Shown here: piece by piece, positions 15,814 to 23,443 of the stretch
Position numbering within the stretch: position 1 is the stretch's first letter
Layout: every line of letters begins with the position of its first letter
Assembly (NCBI GenBank): GCA_012800475.1
Contig: JAAZJF010000213.1
Span: 1 to 32,068 of the forward strand
Source: Gammaproteobacteria bacterium
GTDB lineage: Bacteria > Pseudomonadota > Gammaproteobacteria > Pseudomonadales > Pseudomonadaceae
DNA length: 32,068 nt
Direction: 5' to 3'
Made by a program: the position numbers and the translations under genes
Notes under the pieces: model-generated
Seen by the model: only the letters and a program-made list of their open reading frames with translations
What the model was told of the DNA's origin: nothing
The model's database searches: none

Positions 15814-17430
15814 ATGAGCCAATCTTACCTATATGATGTTTTGATTATCGGCAGCGGCGCTGCAGGTTTAACCACTGCATTAACGCTACCCAAGCATTTA
15901 CGCATCGCAGTTTTAAGTAAAGGTGATTTATCCAGCGGCTCAACCTATTGGGCACAAGGCGGTGTCGCGGGTGTGCTGGATGATACCGATACGGTTGAAT
16001 CGCACGTGCAAGACACACTCGTAGCCGGCGCAGGCTTATGTAAAGAAGAAGCCGTACGCTTCACTGTGGAAAACAGCCGCAGCTCCATTGACTGGCTGAT
16101 TGAGCAAGGGGTCCCCTTTACTCGCAATGACTCAACCAATACAGATGACATCCATTTTGATTACCACTTAACCCGCGAAGGCGGCCACAGTCACCGCCGC
16201 ATTATTCATGCTGCTGATGCGACCGGAGCGGCGATTTTTACCACTTTACTTGCTCGAGCGCGCCAGCACAGCAATATTCACCTCATTGAACAGCAAGTTG
16301 CAGTTGATTTAATCACCACTAAAAAACTGGGACGCGAGGGCAATGCCTGCTTAGGCGCCTATGTATTAAACCGCGCCACCAATGAAGTGGATACCTATGC
16401 GGCGCGCTTTACTGTTCTGGCAACGGGGGGCGCAGCCAAAGTCTATTTGTACACCAGCAATCCCGACAGCGCCTGCGGTGATGGCATCGCTATGGCTTGG
16501 CGTGCAGGTTGCAGTGTAGGCAACTTAGAGTTCAATCAATTTCACCCGACGTGCCTGTACCACCCGCAAGCGAAAAACTTTTTAATCACCGAAGCGCTGC
16601 GCGGTGAAGGCGCTCATCTCAAACTGCCCAATGGCGAGCGTTTTATGGCTCGTTTTGACAGCCGAGAAGAACTGGCGCCACGCGATATTGTGGCTCGTGC
16701 CATTGACCACGAAATGAAACGCCTTGGCATTGATTGCGTGTACTTAGATATCAGCCACAAACCGGCTGAATTTATCAAAGAACACTTCCCCACGGTGTAT
16801 GAGCGCTGCCTCACCTTTGGTATTGATATCACGCAAGAGCCTATCCCGGTGGTCCCAGCGGCACATTACACCTGCGGCGGTGTCGTGGTCGATCAACAGG
16901 GGCATACGGATGTAACCAACCTCTACGCCATTGGCGAAACCAGTTTTACGGGCTTGCACGGTGCTAACCGTATGGCCAGTAACTCACTGCTTGAATGCTT
17001 TGTTTATGCCCGCTCTGCAGCCAAGGATATCGCTCAGCAAGACACGCAGATCCCTGTGCCTGAAGCCTTACCTCAGTGGGATGCCAGTTTAGTGACTGAT
17101 TCAGATGAGGATGTGATTATTGCGCACAACTGGGATGAACTACGGCGCTTTATGTGGGATTACGTCGGGATTGTACGCACCAATAAGCGTTTGCTCCGCG
17201 CCTTACACCGCGTGCGTTTACTGCAATATGAAATTGATGAGTTTTATACCAATTATCGTGTCAGTGGCGATCTTATTGAGCTGCGCAATTTAGCCGTGGT
17301 GGCTGATTTAATTATTCGCTCAGCCATGCGCCGCAAAGAAAGTCGCGGCTTACATTACACGCTAGATTACCCCCAAGTCAGTGCTGTTGCTCAGGATACT
17401 ATTTTACGGCCTGCCAACGCTGACGGCTGA
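15814..17430 (+). CDS. nadB: L-aspartate oxidase
   Basis: NadB oxidises L-aspartate to iminoaspartate, the first step of de novo NAD synthesis, using FAD. From the ATG it is 538 residues, the usual length. The FAD-binding GSGAAG is at 13-18; other family motifs are STYWAQGGVAGV, the REGGHSHRRIIHAADATG substrate region, HPTCLY, HYTCGGVVVD and LYAIGE...GLHGANRMASNSLLE. A TTG six codons upstream is in frame but adds residues unlike the family. It is divergent from algU, as in P. aeruginosa. Its last 32 bases overlap the 3' end of ygfX on the opposite strand, so the two transcripts must run into each other. Confidence 0.97.
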   Translation: MSQSYLYDVLIIGSGAAGLTTALTLPKHLRIAVLSKGDLSSGSTYWAQGGVAGVLDDTDTVESHVQDTLVAGAGLCKEEAVRFTVENSRSSIDWLIEQGVPFTRNDSTNTDDIHFDYHLTREGGHSHRRIIHAADATGAAIFTTLLARARQHSNIHLIEQQVAVDLITTKKLGREGNACLGAYVLNRATNEVDTYAARFTVLATGGAAKVYLYTSNPDSACGDGIAMAWRAGCSVGNLEFNQFHPTCLYHPQAKNFLITEALRGEGAHLKLPNGERFMARFDSREELAPRDIVARAIDHEMKRLGIDCVYLDISHKPAEFIKEHFPTVYERCLTFGIDITQEPIPVVPAAHYTCGGVVVDQQGHTDVTNLYAIGETSFTGLHGANRMASNSLLECFVYARSAAKDIAQQDTQIPVPEALPQWDASLVTDSDEDVIIAHNWDELRRFMWDYVGIVRTNKRLLRALHRVRLLQYEIDEFYTNYRVSGDLIELRNLAVVADLIIRSAMRRKESRGLHYTLDYPQVSAVAQDTILRPANADG

Positions 17431-17854
17431 ATTTAAGCCGAACCCGCAGGCGGCGATGGCTGTCCTGCGGCATGCTATCAAAAGCAATTAAAGCGCTGCG
17501 ATAAAACCATTGATGCGCGTAGCGATAACGCAATAACACCAGCGCTGGAAGCGCCATACTGTCAGCCCGCAACTGCACAGCCCGCCAACCATGCTGAGCG
17601 CTCCACAACTGCCAGCCTTGTGCAGTATGTTTTAAACCACCCTGCAAGTGAGGCGTATGCAAAATACAGATACGCCGCCACTGCCTATACAAATGCGCAG
17701 CTAAATACAGTAGAACCAGCAATTTCAAGGGCGCAGCAATAGCGGCAAGACTCACAGCTACAGCAGCGAGCAAGAACACAGCCATCACTGTCTGTGACAG
17801 CCTGAGAGAAGGCTGCCAAAAACAGCTAAAGTGCTCTCTACTTAGGCTTGGCAT
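17399..17854 (-). CDS. YgfX/CptA-like inner-membrane protein
   Basis: This 151-residue protein has two closely spaced membrane spans (about 20-43 and 44-58, rich in Ala and Leu), then a soluble domain rich in Trp and Arg that ends with RRLRVRLKFSRQRWQ. Size, topology and position directly after sdhE match the YgfX family, which pairs with YgfY/SdhE and was first described as a toxin-antitoxin partner in E. coli. It overlaps sdhE by 17 bases, so the pair is coupled, and overlaps nadB tail-to-tail by 32 bases. Sequence conservation in this family is low, so the call rests largely on context. Confidence 0.75.
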   Translation of the reverse strand: MPSLSREHFSCFWQPSLRLSQTVMAVFLLAAVAVSLAAIAAPLKLLVLLYLAAHLYRQWRRICILHTPHLQGGLKHTAQGWQLWSAQHGWRAVQLRADSMALPALVLLRYRYAHQWFYRSALIAFDSMPQDSHRRLRVRLKFSRQRWQAVK

Positions 17855-18092
17855 GATCTAAAATCAAGCCAACAATGCGTTTTAAATCGGCACTATCAGG
17901 CTCAGCACGCAACATACACCAGCCGAAAATATCCTGGTCTTCACAATCCAACAGCATGCGATACCTTTCACGGTCTGCATCATCAAGCTTTAAGTACTGT
18001 TCCTCCACAAACGGCACAAGCAACTGATCCAACTCCCACATGCCTCTGCGACTGTGCCAATAGAGACGTTTCACTTCAACTTCAATAGACAT
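17838..18092 (-). CDS. sdhE: FAD assembly factor SdhE (YgfY/CptB)
   Basis: SdhE promotes covalent FAD attachment to the succinate dehydrogenase flavoprotein. The 84-residue protein shows the conserved surface motif RRGMWELD (RGxxE) near residues 14-21 and the second conserved stretch DIFGW. A TTG four codons upstream is in frame, but GGAG lies six bases before the ATG at 18092, which fixes the start. It overlaps ygfX by 17 bases. It diverges from ygfZ across a short spacer with a clear promoter for ygfZ. Confidence 0.93.
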   Translation of the reverse strand: MSIEVEVKRLYWHSRRGMWELDQLLVPFVEEQYLKLDDADRERYRMLLDCEDQDIFGWCMLRAEPDSADLKRIVGLILDHAKPK

Positions 18093-18150
18093 GACGCACT
18101 CCAATTATTCGTAGACTTAGTATAAGACAGATTTAACAAAGTGGCATACG

Positions 18151-18179
18151 CTGACAAGAGACTATTAGCACTCTATGAT
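18151..18179 (+). promoter_or_regulatory. Sigma-70 promoter of ygfZ
   Basis: CTGACA (18151-18156) and TATGAT (18174-18179) are spaced by exactly 17 bases; each box differs from consensus by one base. The predicted transcription start near 18186 rules out the upstream GTG at 18141 as the ygfZ start. Confidence 0.7.
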
Positions 18180-18212
18180 AGACACATGCATTATTTAACA
18201 AGCGAGGCGCTC

Positions 18213-19154
18213 ATGACCGGTTGTGCAAGTTTCACCCCTTTAACCCACGAAGGCGTATTTGCCGTACGTGGACCCGATGCAAAAGCTTTTTTACAGGGCC
18301 AAATAACCTGCAACCTTGCCTACGTCAGCGATGAACGCAGCAGTCTGGGTGCTCGCTGCACACCTAAAGGGCGCATGTTATCAAGTTTTCGTGTGCTTTT
18401 AGAAAATGACGGCTATTTATTAGCCATGGATACACAGGTTTTAGACGTACAACTGGCTGAGATGCAAAAGTATGCAGTGTTTTCCAAGTCCAAGCTGAGC
18501 AACGACAGCGCTCTGTGGAGTCGTTTTGGCCTGTACCAAGGTGATGCAGCATTGACAGCCCTAGGGATTGATTTACCCCAAGAGGTCAACAGCACAGTAC
18601 ACAGCAATCAGATGATCGCGGTCCGTGTCTCTGAGCTTTTAACCGAACTTTGGGTGAGTGCTGACGAGGGCCCATGCCTGCATAAACGTCTGCTCAACCT
18701 ACTGCCAGAAGCACCACTCAATACTTGGCTGCTTGGGCAAATACGCAGTGGCATCGGCCATGTTTCCATGCAAACGCGTGAGCAATTTATTCCACAGATG
18801 CTTAACTTGCCAGCCCTGGATGCCGTCAGCTTTAAAAAAGGCTGCTACACAGGTCAGGAAATTGTCGCGCGCATGCAATACTTAGGCAAACTCAAGCGCC
18901 ATATGTATCGTTTCCAACTGGCTGTGTCTGAGGTTCCGGCTACTGGCACGCCCCTGCTCTCTCCTGTGCACTCAAGCGCTGTGGGTGAAGTGGTCAGTGC
19001 CGCACGCAGTGAGTATGGAGTTGAGTTGTTAGCCACAGCACTGGATGAAGCTGTAGGTGACGGCCGTATTTATTTAGACGGTCATGAAGCACAGGTCCTA
19101 GAGCAATTGGAGCTGCCGTATCTGCTGGATACCGAACGTGAGATTTTACGTTAA
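18213..19154 (+). CDS. ygfZ: Folate-binding protein YgfZ, iron-sulfur cluster / tRNA-modification factor
   Basis: YgfZ is a folate-dependent protein related to the glycine-cleavage T protein; it supports iron-sulfur enzymes such as MiaB. The 313-residue form starts MTGCASFTPLTHEG, then has VRGPDAKAFLQGQITCN and the family signature KGCYTGQEIVAR near residue 212. The frame runs open to a GTG at 18141, but that start lies upstream of a promoter inside the frame, and a GAGG site sits five bases before the ATG at 18213. The resulting N-terminus fits Pseudomonas YgfZ. It is divergent from sdhE; both touch iron-sulfur or flavin maturation. Confidence 0.93.
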   Translation: MTGCASFTPLTHEGVFAVRGPDAKAFLQGQITCNLAYVSDERSSLGARCTPKGRMLSSFRVLLENDGYLLAMDTQVLDVQLAEMQKYAVFSKSKLSNDSALWSRFGLYQGDAALTALGIDLPQEVNSTVHSNQMIAVRVSELLTELWVSADEGPCLHKRLLNLLPEAPLNTWLLGQIRSGIGHVSMQTREQFIPQMLNLPALDAVSFKKGCYTGQEIVARMQYLGKLKRHMYRFQLAVSEVPATGTPLLSPVHSSAVGEVVSAARSEYGVELLATALDEAVGDGRIYLDGHEAQVLEQLELPYLLDTEREILR

Positions 19155-19236
19155 GTACTCGCTGCATCGTGCTCACTTATTCACTTTAAACCAAGGTGAC
19201 TGAGTGGGCAGACTTGTTCTAACATGAGAATGACAT

Positions 19237-19252
19237 GGCACACCGATGTGCC
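19237..19252. other. Short hairpin after ygfZ
   Basis: GGCACA-CCGA-TGTGCC forms a 6-bp stem with a tetraloop, 83 bases after the ygfZ stop. There is no T-run. It may be a weak terminator. The rest of 19155-19340 shows nothing I can name. Confidence 0.3.
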
Positions 19253-19340
19253 GCACGTTTGCCACGCTTTAACACAACCTGCACCTTAAGCAATCAAACA
19301 CCAACCCTTATGATCAAGCACACATCAACGGACGCTAACC

Positions 19341-19646
19341 ATGCCTACTGTACTGCAGATTGATTTTCCATTTGACGGCCCTTTTGACGAAGAGATGCAC
19401 CACGCGATGCACGCTTTGGCTGAGTCTATTATTGAAGAGCCTGGGCTGATCTGGAAAATTTGGACTGAAAACCCACACACTAAAGAAGCCGGCGGTATCT
19501 ACTTGTTCAGTGATCAGGCCAGCGCGCAGGCTTATCTTGACATGCACAGCGCACGCCTGACAGCCAGCGGCGTACAAGGTATTCGCGCTAAACTGTTTGA
19601 GGCCAATCAACCCCTAAGCCAGATCTGTAAAGGACCACTGCAATGA
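19341..19646 (+). CDS. YdhR-like putative monooxygenase (ABM-type fold)
   Basis: The 101-residue protein reads LQIDFPFDGPFDEEM at the start, then ESIIEEPGLIWKIWTENPHT and AGGIYLFSDQASAQAYLDMH, which are the conserved stretches of the YdhR family. These small dimeric alpha+beta-barrel proteins resemble cofactor-free monooxygenases, but the physiological substrate is unknown. It overlaps yajD by four bases (ATGA), so the two are co-translated. No ribosome-binding site of note. A TATGAT at 19309-19314 could be the -10 of its promoter, but I see no matching -35. Confidence 0.88.
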   Translation: MPTVLQIDFPFDGPFDEEMHHAMHALAESIIEEPGLIWKIWTENPHTKEAGGIYLFSDQASAQAYLDMHSARLTASGVQGIRAKLFEANQPLSQICKGPLQ

Positions 19647-19996
19647 CCACCAGTAAGCTGGACAAAATCCTCGCCCAATCCTACCAAGAACGTGAAAGCG
19701 GTTACCGCCACAAAGCCCTCAAGATGTACCCGCATTTTTGTGGCCGTTGCAGCCGTGAGTTTAGCGGTAAAGGGCTGAGTGAACTGACAGTGCACCACCG
19801 CGATCACAATCACGACAATAACCCTGCTGATGGTTCAAACTGGGAGTTATTGTGTTTGTATTGCCACGATAATGAACATCAACGCCAAGTGGATATGCAT
19901 TACCAAAAAGAAGAGCGCGCAGGGCAAAAAGGCCCACAACAAACCTTTAAAGGTTTAGCAGGCTTAGCTGATCTTATGAAGAAAAATGACGCCTGA
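19643..19996 (+). CDS. yajD: YajD-like HNH nuclease
   Basis: The 117-residue protein has a zinc-binding pair CGRC (about 33-36), the HNH core VHHRDHNHDNNPADGSNWELL, and a second pair CLYC followed by HDNEH. This is the YajD family of small HNH proteins found widely in gammaproteobacteria; a nuclease fold is clear, the biological target is not. It is coupled to the YdhR-like gene by an ATGA overlap. Unlike phage or homing HNH proteins, it sits in ordinary core sequence with no mobile-element signs. A long hairpin lies beyond its stop, before convergent ycgN. Confidence 0.9.
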   Translation: MTTSKLDKILAQSYQERESGYRHKALKMYPHFCGRCSREFSGKGLSELTVHHRDHNHDNNPADGSNWELLCLYCHDNEHQRQVDMHYQKEERAGQKGPQQTFKGLAGLADLMKKNDA

Positions 19997-20009
19997 CACA
20001 ACTGTTGCT

Positions 20010-20042
20010 GCACGCTGTGTGTTCATCCCATACACAGCGTGC
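20010..20042. terminator. Hairpin between convergent yajD and ycgN
   Basis: GCACGCTGTGT and ACACAGCGTGC form a perfect 11-bp stem around an 11-base loop. It sits midway between the two convergent stops. No T-run on either side, so termination strength is uncertain. Confidence 0.55.
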
Positions 20043-20061
20043 TGTACTGCTCGAGCACACC

Positions 20062-20511
20062 TTAGCTCGATCTGAAAATCAAATGCTTTTCCCAGTCCTC
20101 ATCGGCCACATCCTCTTCGCTGACCATACGGCCTAAGCGGGAAATGTGTTCTGTATGCACCGCATCTGTATTACCACAGACTAGATGATGCCACACAAAC
20201 AAATCCTTACCTTCGCTGACTAAGCGATAGGCACAGGTGTTTGGCAGCCACTTAAACGACTCCGCCTGATCGGCTGTGAGCTGAATGCAATCAGCCACAT
20301 AACGCTTACGATCAGGGTAATTACTGCAGCGGGCGGTATCCAAATCCAATAATTTACAGGCAATATTGGTGTAATACACGGCGCCATCATCTTCATCTTC
20401 TAGCTTTTGCAAACAGCATAAACCGCAGCCATCACAGAGTGACTCCCACTCTTCCTGATCCAACTCTGCGAGGGTTTTGCGTTTCCAAAAGGGTTCAACA
20501 ATTGCGGCCAT
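20062..20511 (-). CDS. ycgN: YcgN-family cysteine-cluster protein
   Basis: The 149-residue protein carries the family cysteine cluster CDGCGLCC (about residues 26-33), further cysteines in NIACKLLD, ARCSNYPDR, DCIQLT and NTCAYRL, and the N-terminal FWKRKTLAELDQEEWESL. YcgN (UPF0260) proteins belong to the larger zinc- or iron-binding cysteine-cluster group with CxxCxxCC spacing; function is unknown. It follows the small secreted protein gene on the same strand after 44 bases and may share its transcript. Confidence 0.92.
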   Translation of the reverse strand: MAAIVEPFWKRKTLAELDQEEWESLCDGCGLCCLQKLEDEDDGAVYYTNIACKLLDLDTARCSNYPDRKRYVADCIQLTADQAESFKWLPNTCAYRLVSEGKDLFVWHHLVCGNTDAVHTEHISRLGRMVSEEDVADEDWEKHLIFRSS

Positions 20512-20555
20512 TCTTTACTCTACCTATGCTGACGCTCTGTTCAGCGGATATAAAA

Positions 20556-20870
20556 TTAATTGTGTTTACACTCAACATTGACACGCATTTTAATCACGGT
20601 GGTACTAAAACGAGCGGTTAAATGAGCCGTTTCACCTGCCGCTAAACGGGCTTTACGGGTGCGCGGACTTTCGGGTCCATTGCGAAAACGCACCTTACAT
20701 ACAGCCGGCTGTTGTCCGTAATTAGTGAGTGAAACTGAAGCGGTATTATGACCTAAATCCAAGGTCTGCACAGCAATTTGCGCTCCATTGAGTTGTTCTT
20801 CAACCGTAAATGGAAAAGCAAAAACTGCCATAGGGCACAGCAACGACAGCACAACTAGATACTTTTTCAT
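20556..20870 (-). CDS. Small secreted protein of unknown function
   Basis: The chosen ATG gives 104 residues: a signal peptide (MKKYLVVLSLLCPMAVFAF, cleavage after VFA) and a mature domain of about 85 residues. The mature part looks like a beta-rich immunoglobulin-like fold: SVSLTNYGQQPAVCKVRFRN, then ETAHLTARFSTTVIKMRVNV, with two cysteines that could form a disulfide. Similar proteins occur in Pseudomonas next to ycgN under misleading names; I do not know a function. GAGAG precedes the ATG; the frame extends six codons further to a TTG with no start signal. Probably exported to the periplasm. Confidence 0.75.
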   Translation of the reverse strand: MKKYLVVLSLLCPMAVFAFPFTVEEQLNGAQIAVQTLDLGHNTASVSLTNYGQQPAVCKVRFRNGPESPRTRKARLAAGETAHLTARFSTTVIKMRVNVECKHN

Positions 20871-21081
20871 GGCTCTCTCACATATCAATCGTACTAATTA
20901 GTGTAACGCATCACTGCGCACAACAGGGCTCGCCATCTATACCGCACAGAAAAAATACTTTATTTGCCAGTAACAGCCATCTATCATCAGTTTAAGTATT
21001 TTATTGATTCAGTCACCGCAACACATCAACGCGCTATTGGCTGGCCTCTCTCCTTTTCCAACACAGTAATCAAACTCTCTT

Positions 21082-22425
21082 ATGGATACATTCAATACAG
21101 TCGTCACGGCGATTAATGACCGCGTATGGGGCACGCCGATGCTGGTCGCTATTTTAGGCAGTGGCTTGTTTTTAATGCTGGCATTGAAGTTTATGCCGGT
21201 GCGCAATATCAAGCGCGGCTTTTTAGAAATTTGGAATGGCCGTGCTAAAGGCGATGCAAGCAAGGGACAAATCAGCCCTTTTGCTGCCTTAATGACCACC
21301 CTCGCGGCAACGGTCGGCACAGGTAACATTGCCGGCGTGGCCACAGCCATTGTGTTGGGCGGACCGGGCGCGTTATTTTGGATGTGGTGCACGGCTTTAG
21401 TGGGCATGGCGACGAAATACTGTGAAGTGGTCTTAGCCGTCCATTTTCGTGAAAAAAACAGCAAGAATCATTTTGTTGGTGGCCCCATGTATGCCATTAA
21501 AAATGGCCTCGGTCGCCGCTGGGCATGGCTGGGCGCGTGCTTTGCTGTATTTGGCGGCTTAGCCAGCTTTGGCATTGGTAATATGGTGCAGGTCAACAGC
21601 ATGGCCGAAGCGCTCGCGGTCTCCTTTGCTATCCCTGCTTGGGTCAGCGGATTGTGCCTGATGGTATTGGTGGGGCTGGTGATTTTAGGTGGTATTCAAC
21701 GTATTGGCGCAGTGGCACAAACCCTTGTGCCTTTTATGTGCGTGGCCTATGTGCTGGCGACCCTGTTTATTTTGATCACGCACTACCAAGCTATTCCTGA
21801 CGCCCTACTCCTAATTATCGATTCAGCCTTTAATGGTCACGCAGCCGTTGGCGGCTTTGCGGGTGCAGCGATGATTGCCGCACTGCGCTTTGGTGTGGCG
21901 CGCGGCGTGTTTTCCAATGAAGCAGGTTTGGGTAGCGCCGGTATCGCACAAGCAGCAGGCACCAGTGATGATCCTGTGGTATCCGGTTTGATTGGTATGA
22001 TGGGCACATTTATTGACACGCTGATCGTATGCACCATGACGGGACTGGCTATTATTTGCTCGGGTGTTTGGAGCAATGGCTTAAGTGGGGCAGCACTATC
22101 ATCTGCAGCCTTTGAGTCTGCCATGCCCGGTGTGGGTCATTATTTGCTTACCACAGCTTTAGTAGTCTTTGCTTTCACCACCATACTGGGCTGGAGCTAT
22201 TATGGTGAGCGCTGCTGGGAGTTTTTATTTGGCGCGCGCGCCATTTTACCTTACCGCTTAATCTGGGTGGCTGTTGTACCACTCGGGGCCATGACCCAAT
22301 TGAATACCGTGTGGCTGCTGGCCGATACACTCAATGGTTTGATGGCCTTACCCAACCTTGTATCACTGCTGATATTAAGCCCCGTAGTGATTAAGCTGAC
22401 ACAAGCTCACTTTGCACAGCGTTAA
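21082..22425 (+). CDS. Alanine/glycine:cation symporter (AGCS family)
   Basis: This 447-residue inner-membrane protein has about 10-11 hydrophobic spans. Family motifs are AALMTTLAATVGTGNIAGVA near residue 70, GPGALFWMW, the FVGGPMYAIKNGLG loop and RGVFSNEAGLGSAGIAQAA near residue 276. AGCS carriers take up L-alanine, D-alanine or glycine with sodium ions (or protons). The start has no clear ribosome-binding site. The 211-base spacer upstream holds a palindrome (ACTAATTAGT, 20893-20902), a repeated GCCATCTAT (20932 and 20976) and AT-rich inverted arms, but I found no glycine riboswitch. Its stop and that of motY share one TTAA, with no terminator between. Confidence 0.93.
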   Translation: MDTFNTVVTAINDRVWGTPMLVAILGSGLFLMLALKFMPVRNIKRGFLEIWNGRAKGDASKGQISPFAALMTTLAATVGTGNIAGVATAIVLGGPGALFWMWCTALVGMATKYCEVVLAVHFREKNSKNHFVGGPMYAIKNGLGRRWAWLGACFAVFGGLASFGIGNMVQVNSMAEALAVSFAIPAWVSGLCLMVLVGLVILGGIQRIGAVAQTLVPFMCVAYVLATLFILITHYQAIPDALLLIIDSAFNGHAAVGGFAGAAMIAALRFGVARGVFSNEAGLGSAGIAQAAGTSDDPVVSGLIGMMGTFIDTLIVCTMTGLAIICSGVWSNGLSGAALSSAAFESAMPGVGHYLLTTALVVFAFTTILGWSYYGERCWEFLFGARAILPYRLIWVAVVPLGAMTQLNTVWLLADTLNGLMALPNLVSLLILSPVVIKLTQAHFAQR

Positions 22426-23309
22426 TTTGCTGCGTCACTTAATGCACTGTAGACAGCGTCTGGCACACGCGACAGTACAATATTGACTCGGCGATTCAGT
22501 GCGCGATTGGCTGCAGTATTATTGGGTTTAATGGGGTAGCGCTCTCCGTGAAAGCGCACAACGATCTGCTCCTCAGGGATACCTTGATCAAGAAAGTATT
22601 GCTGGACCGTCAGTGCGCGCTGTCTGGAAATTTCACGATTGGTTAAGCGATTACCCCAACTGTCAGAATGCCCATCGACTTCAATCTTATTAACACTTGG
22701 GTCCTCTTTCAGATAATCCACAATGGCCTTTAAACGCCCTAATGCAGATTCACTGAGCACCATATTGGTATCCACAAAGGCAATGCGTGTTTGCTTGAGT
22801 TGATCAAAATTATAAGGCAGCAAACCGGCTGTACATTCTAAATAGCGCTGGTAAGCATCGGAAAATCGAGCCGGCATAATCCGCACTTCCAAGCGGTCAC
22901 CTTGCTGGGTGCGATGACGGATCAAAGGTCCGCGCCCTTCAAGCAAGCCACTTAATAAGCGCCCGGCCTGCAATGGCGAGGTATACAACGCATCACTGCT
23001 AACCGGCACCAAGACAATACCTAAATTAATATCACCTTGCCCAGCGCGCCACGGGGCAGCCGCGGCCAATAAAGTCGCCGAGCCACGACTCAGCCAAGCC
23101 TCTTGCGCTTGCAGCCGAAAAGTTGGCCCTTCACCCGCACGGCGCACAAACTCACCTTGGCCAAAGCCTTTCACCGGCTGCGCCAAGCGGCATTCAAAGC
23201 GATCACCTTCCACACTCCACTCGACATGCTCCAAGGGTGTTTGAAAGGTTAAAGCCAATGCAGGTCTTACCAGTAAGCCTACTAAAATCAAAAATACAGC
23301 TAAGCGCAT
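22422..23309 (-). CDS. motY: Flagellar motor protein MotY (OmpA-like)
   Basis: MotY forms the T-ring around the flagellar basal body and helps stators work. The 295-residue protein has a signal peptide (VRPALA/LTF), an N-terminal MotY domain (FQTPLEHVEWSVEG, then FECRLAQPVKGFGQGEF) and a C-terminal OmpA-like peptidoglycan-binding domain (VDGHSDSWGNRLTNREISRQ, NRALNRRVNIVL). Its place divergent from pyrC-rnt is the same as in P. aeruginosa. A near-perfect sigma-28 promoter sits 34 bases before the ATG, and GGGAGAG gives a strong ribosome-binding site. The organism is therefore probably flagellated. Its stop codon overlaps that of the symporter gene. Confidence 0.94.
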   Translation of the reverse strand: MRLAVFLILVGLLVRPALALTFQTPLEHVEWSVEGDRFECRLAQPVKGFGQGEFVRRAGEGPTFRLQAQEAWLSRGSATLLAAAAPWRAGQGDINLGIVLVPVSSDALYTSPLQAGRLLSGLLEGRGPLIRHRTQQGDRLEVRIMPARFSDAYQRYLECTAGLLPYNFDQLKQTRIAFVDTNMVLSESALGRLKAIVDYLKEDPSVNKIEVDGHSDSWGNRLTNREISRQRALTVQQYFLDQGIPEEQIVVRFHGERYPIKPNNTAANRALNRRVNIVLSRVPDAVYSALSDAAN

Positions 23310-23342
23310 TGCGCTCTCCCGTCACCAAAATGCTCAACTATG

Positions 23343-23369
23343 TTATCGGTCAGACTGAAGAAAACTTTA
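23343..23369 (-). promoter_or_regulatory. Sigma-28 (FliA/RpoF) promoter of motY
   Basis: On the minus strand TAAAGTTT (23369-23362), 11 bases, ACCGATAA (23350-23343). The E. coli consensus is TAAAGTTT-N11-GCCGATAA, so only one position differs. It independently supports the motY call. Confidence 0.88.
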
Positions 23370-23443
23370 AAGCAGATGCCCACACCACGCTTTTACGGTA
23401 GCATTCCCTCTATTAAAGATAAATTGACCGACTGGAAGCCTTC

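Noticed and set aside
20932..21001. Repeated GCCATCTAT and inverted AAATACTT/AAGTATTT arms before the symporter gene, considered as a riboswitch
   Set aside because: No conserved glycine-riboswitch core and the arms are AT-rich; listed only as spacer content.
21009..21464. A 151-codon frame antisense to the start of the symporter gene
   Set aside because: No start signal, no recognisable domain, and it covers the conserved N-terminal spans of the symporter.
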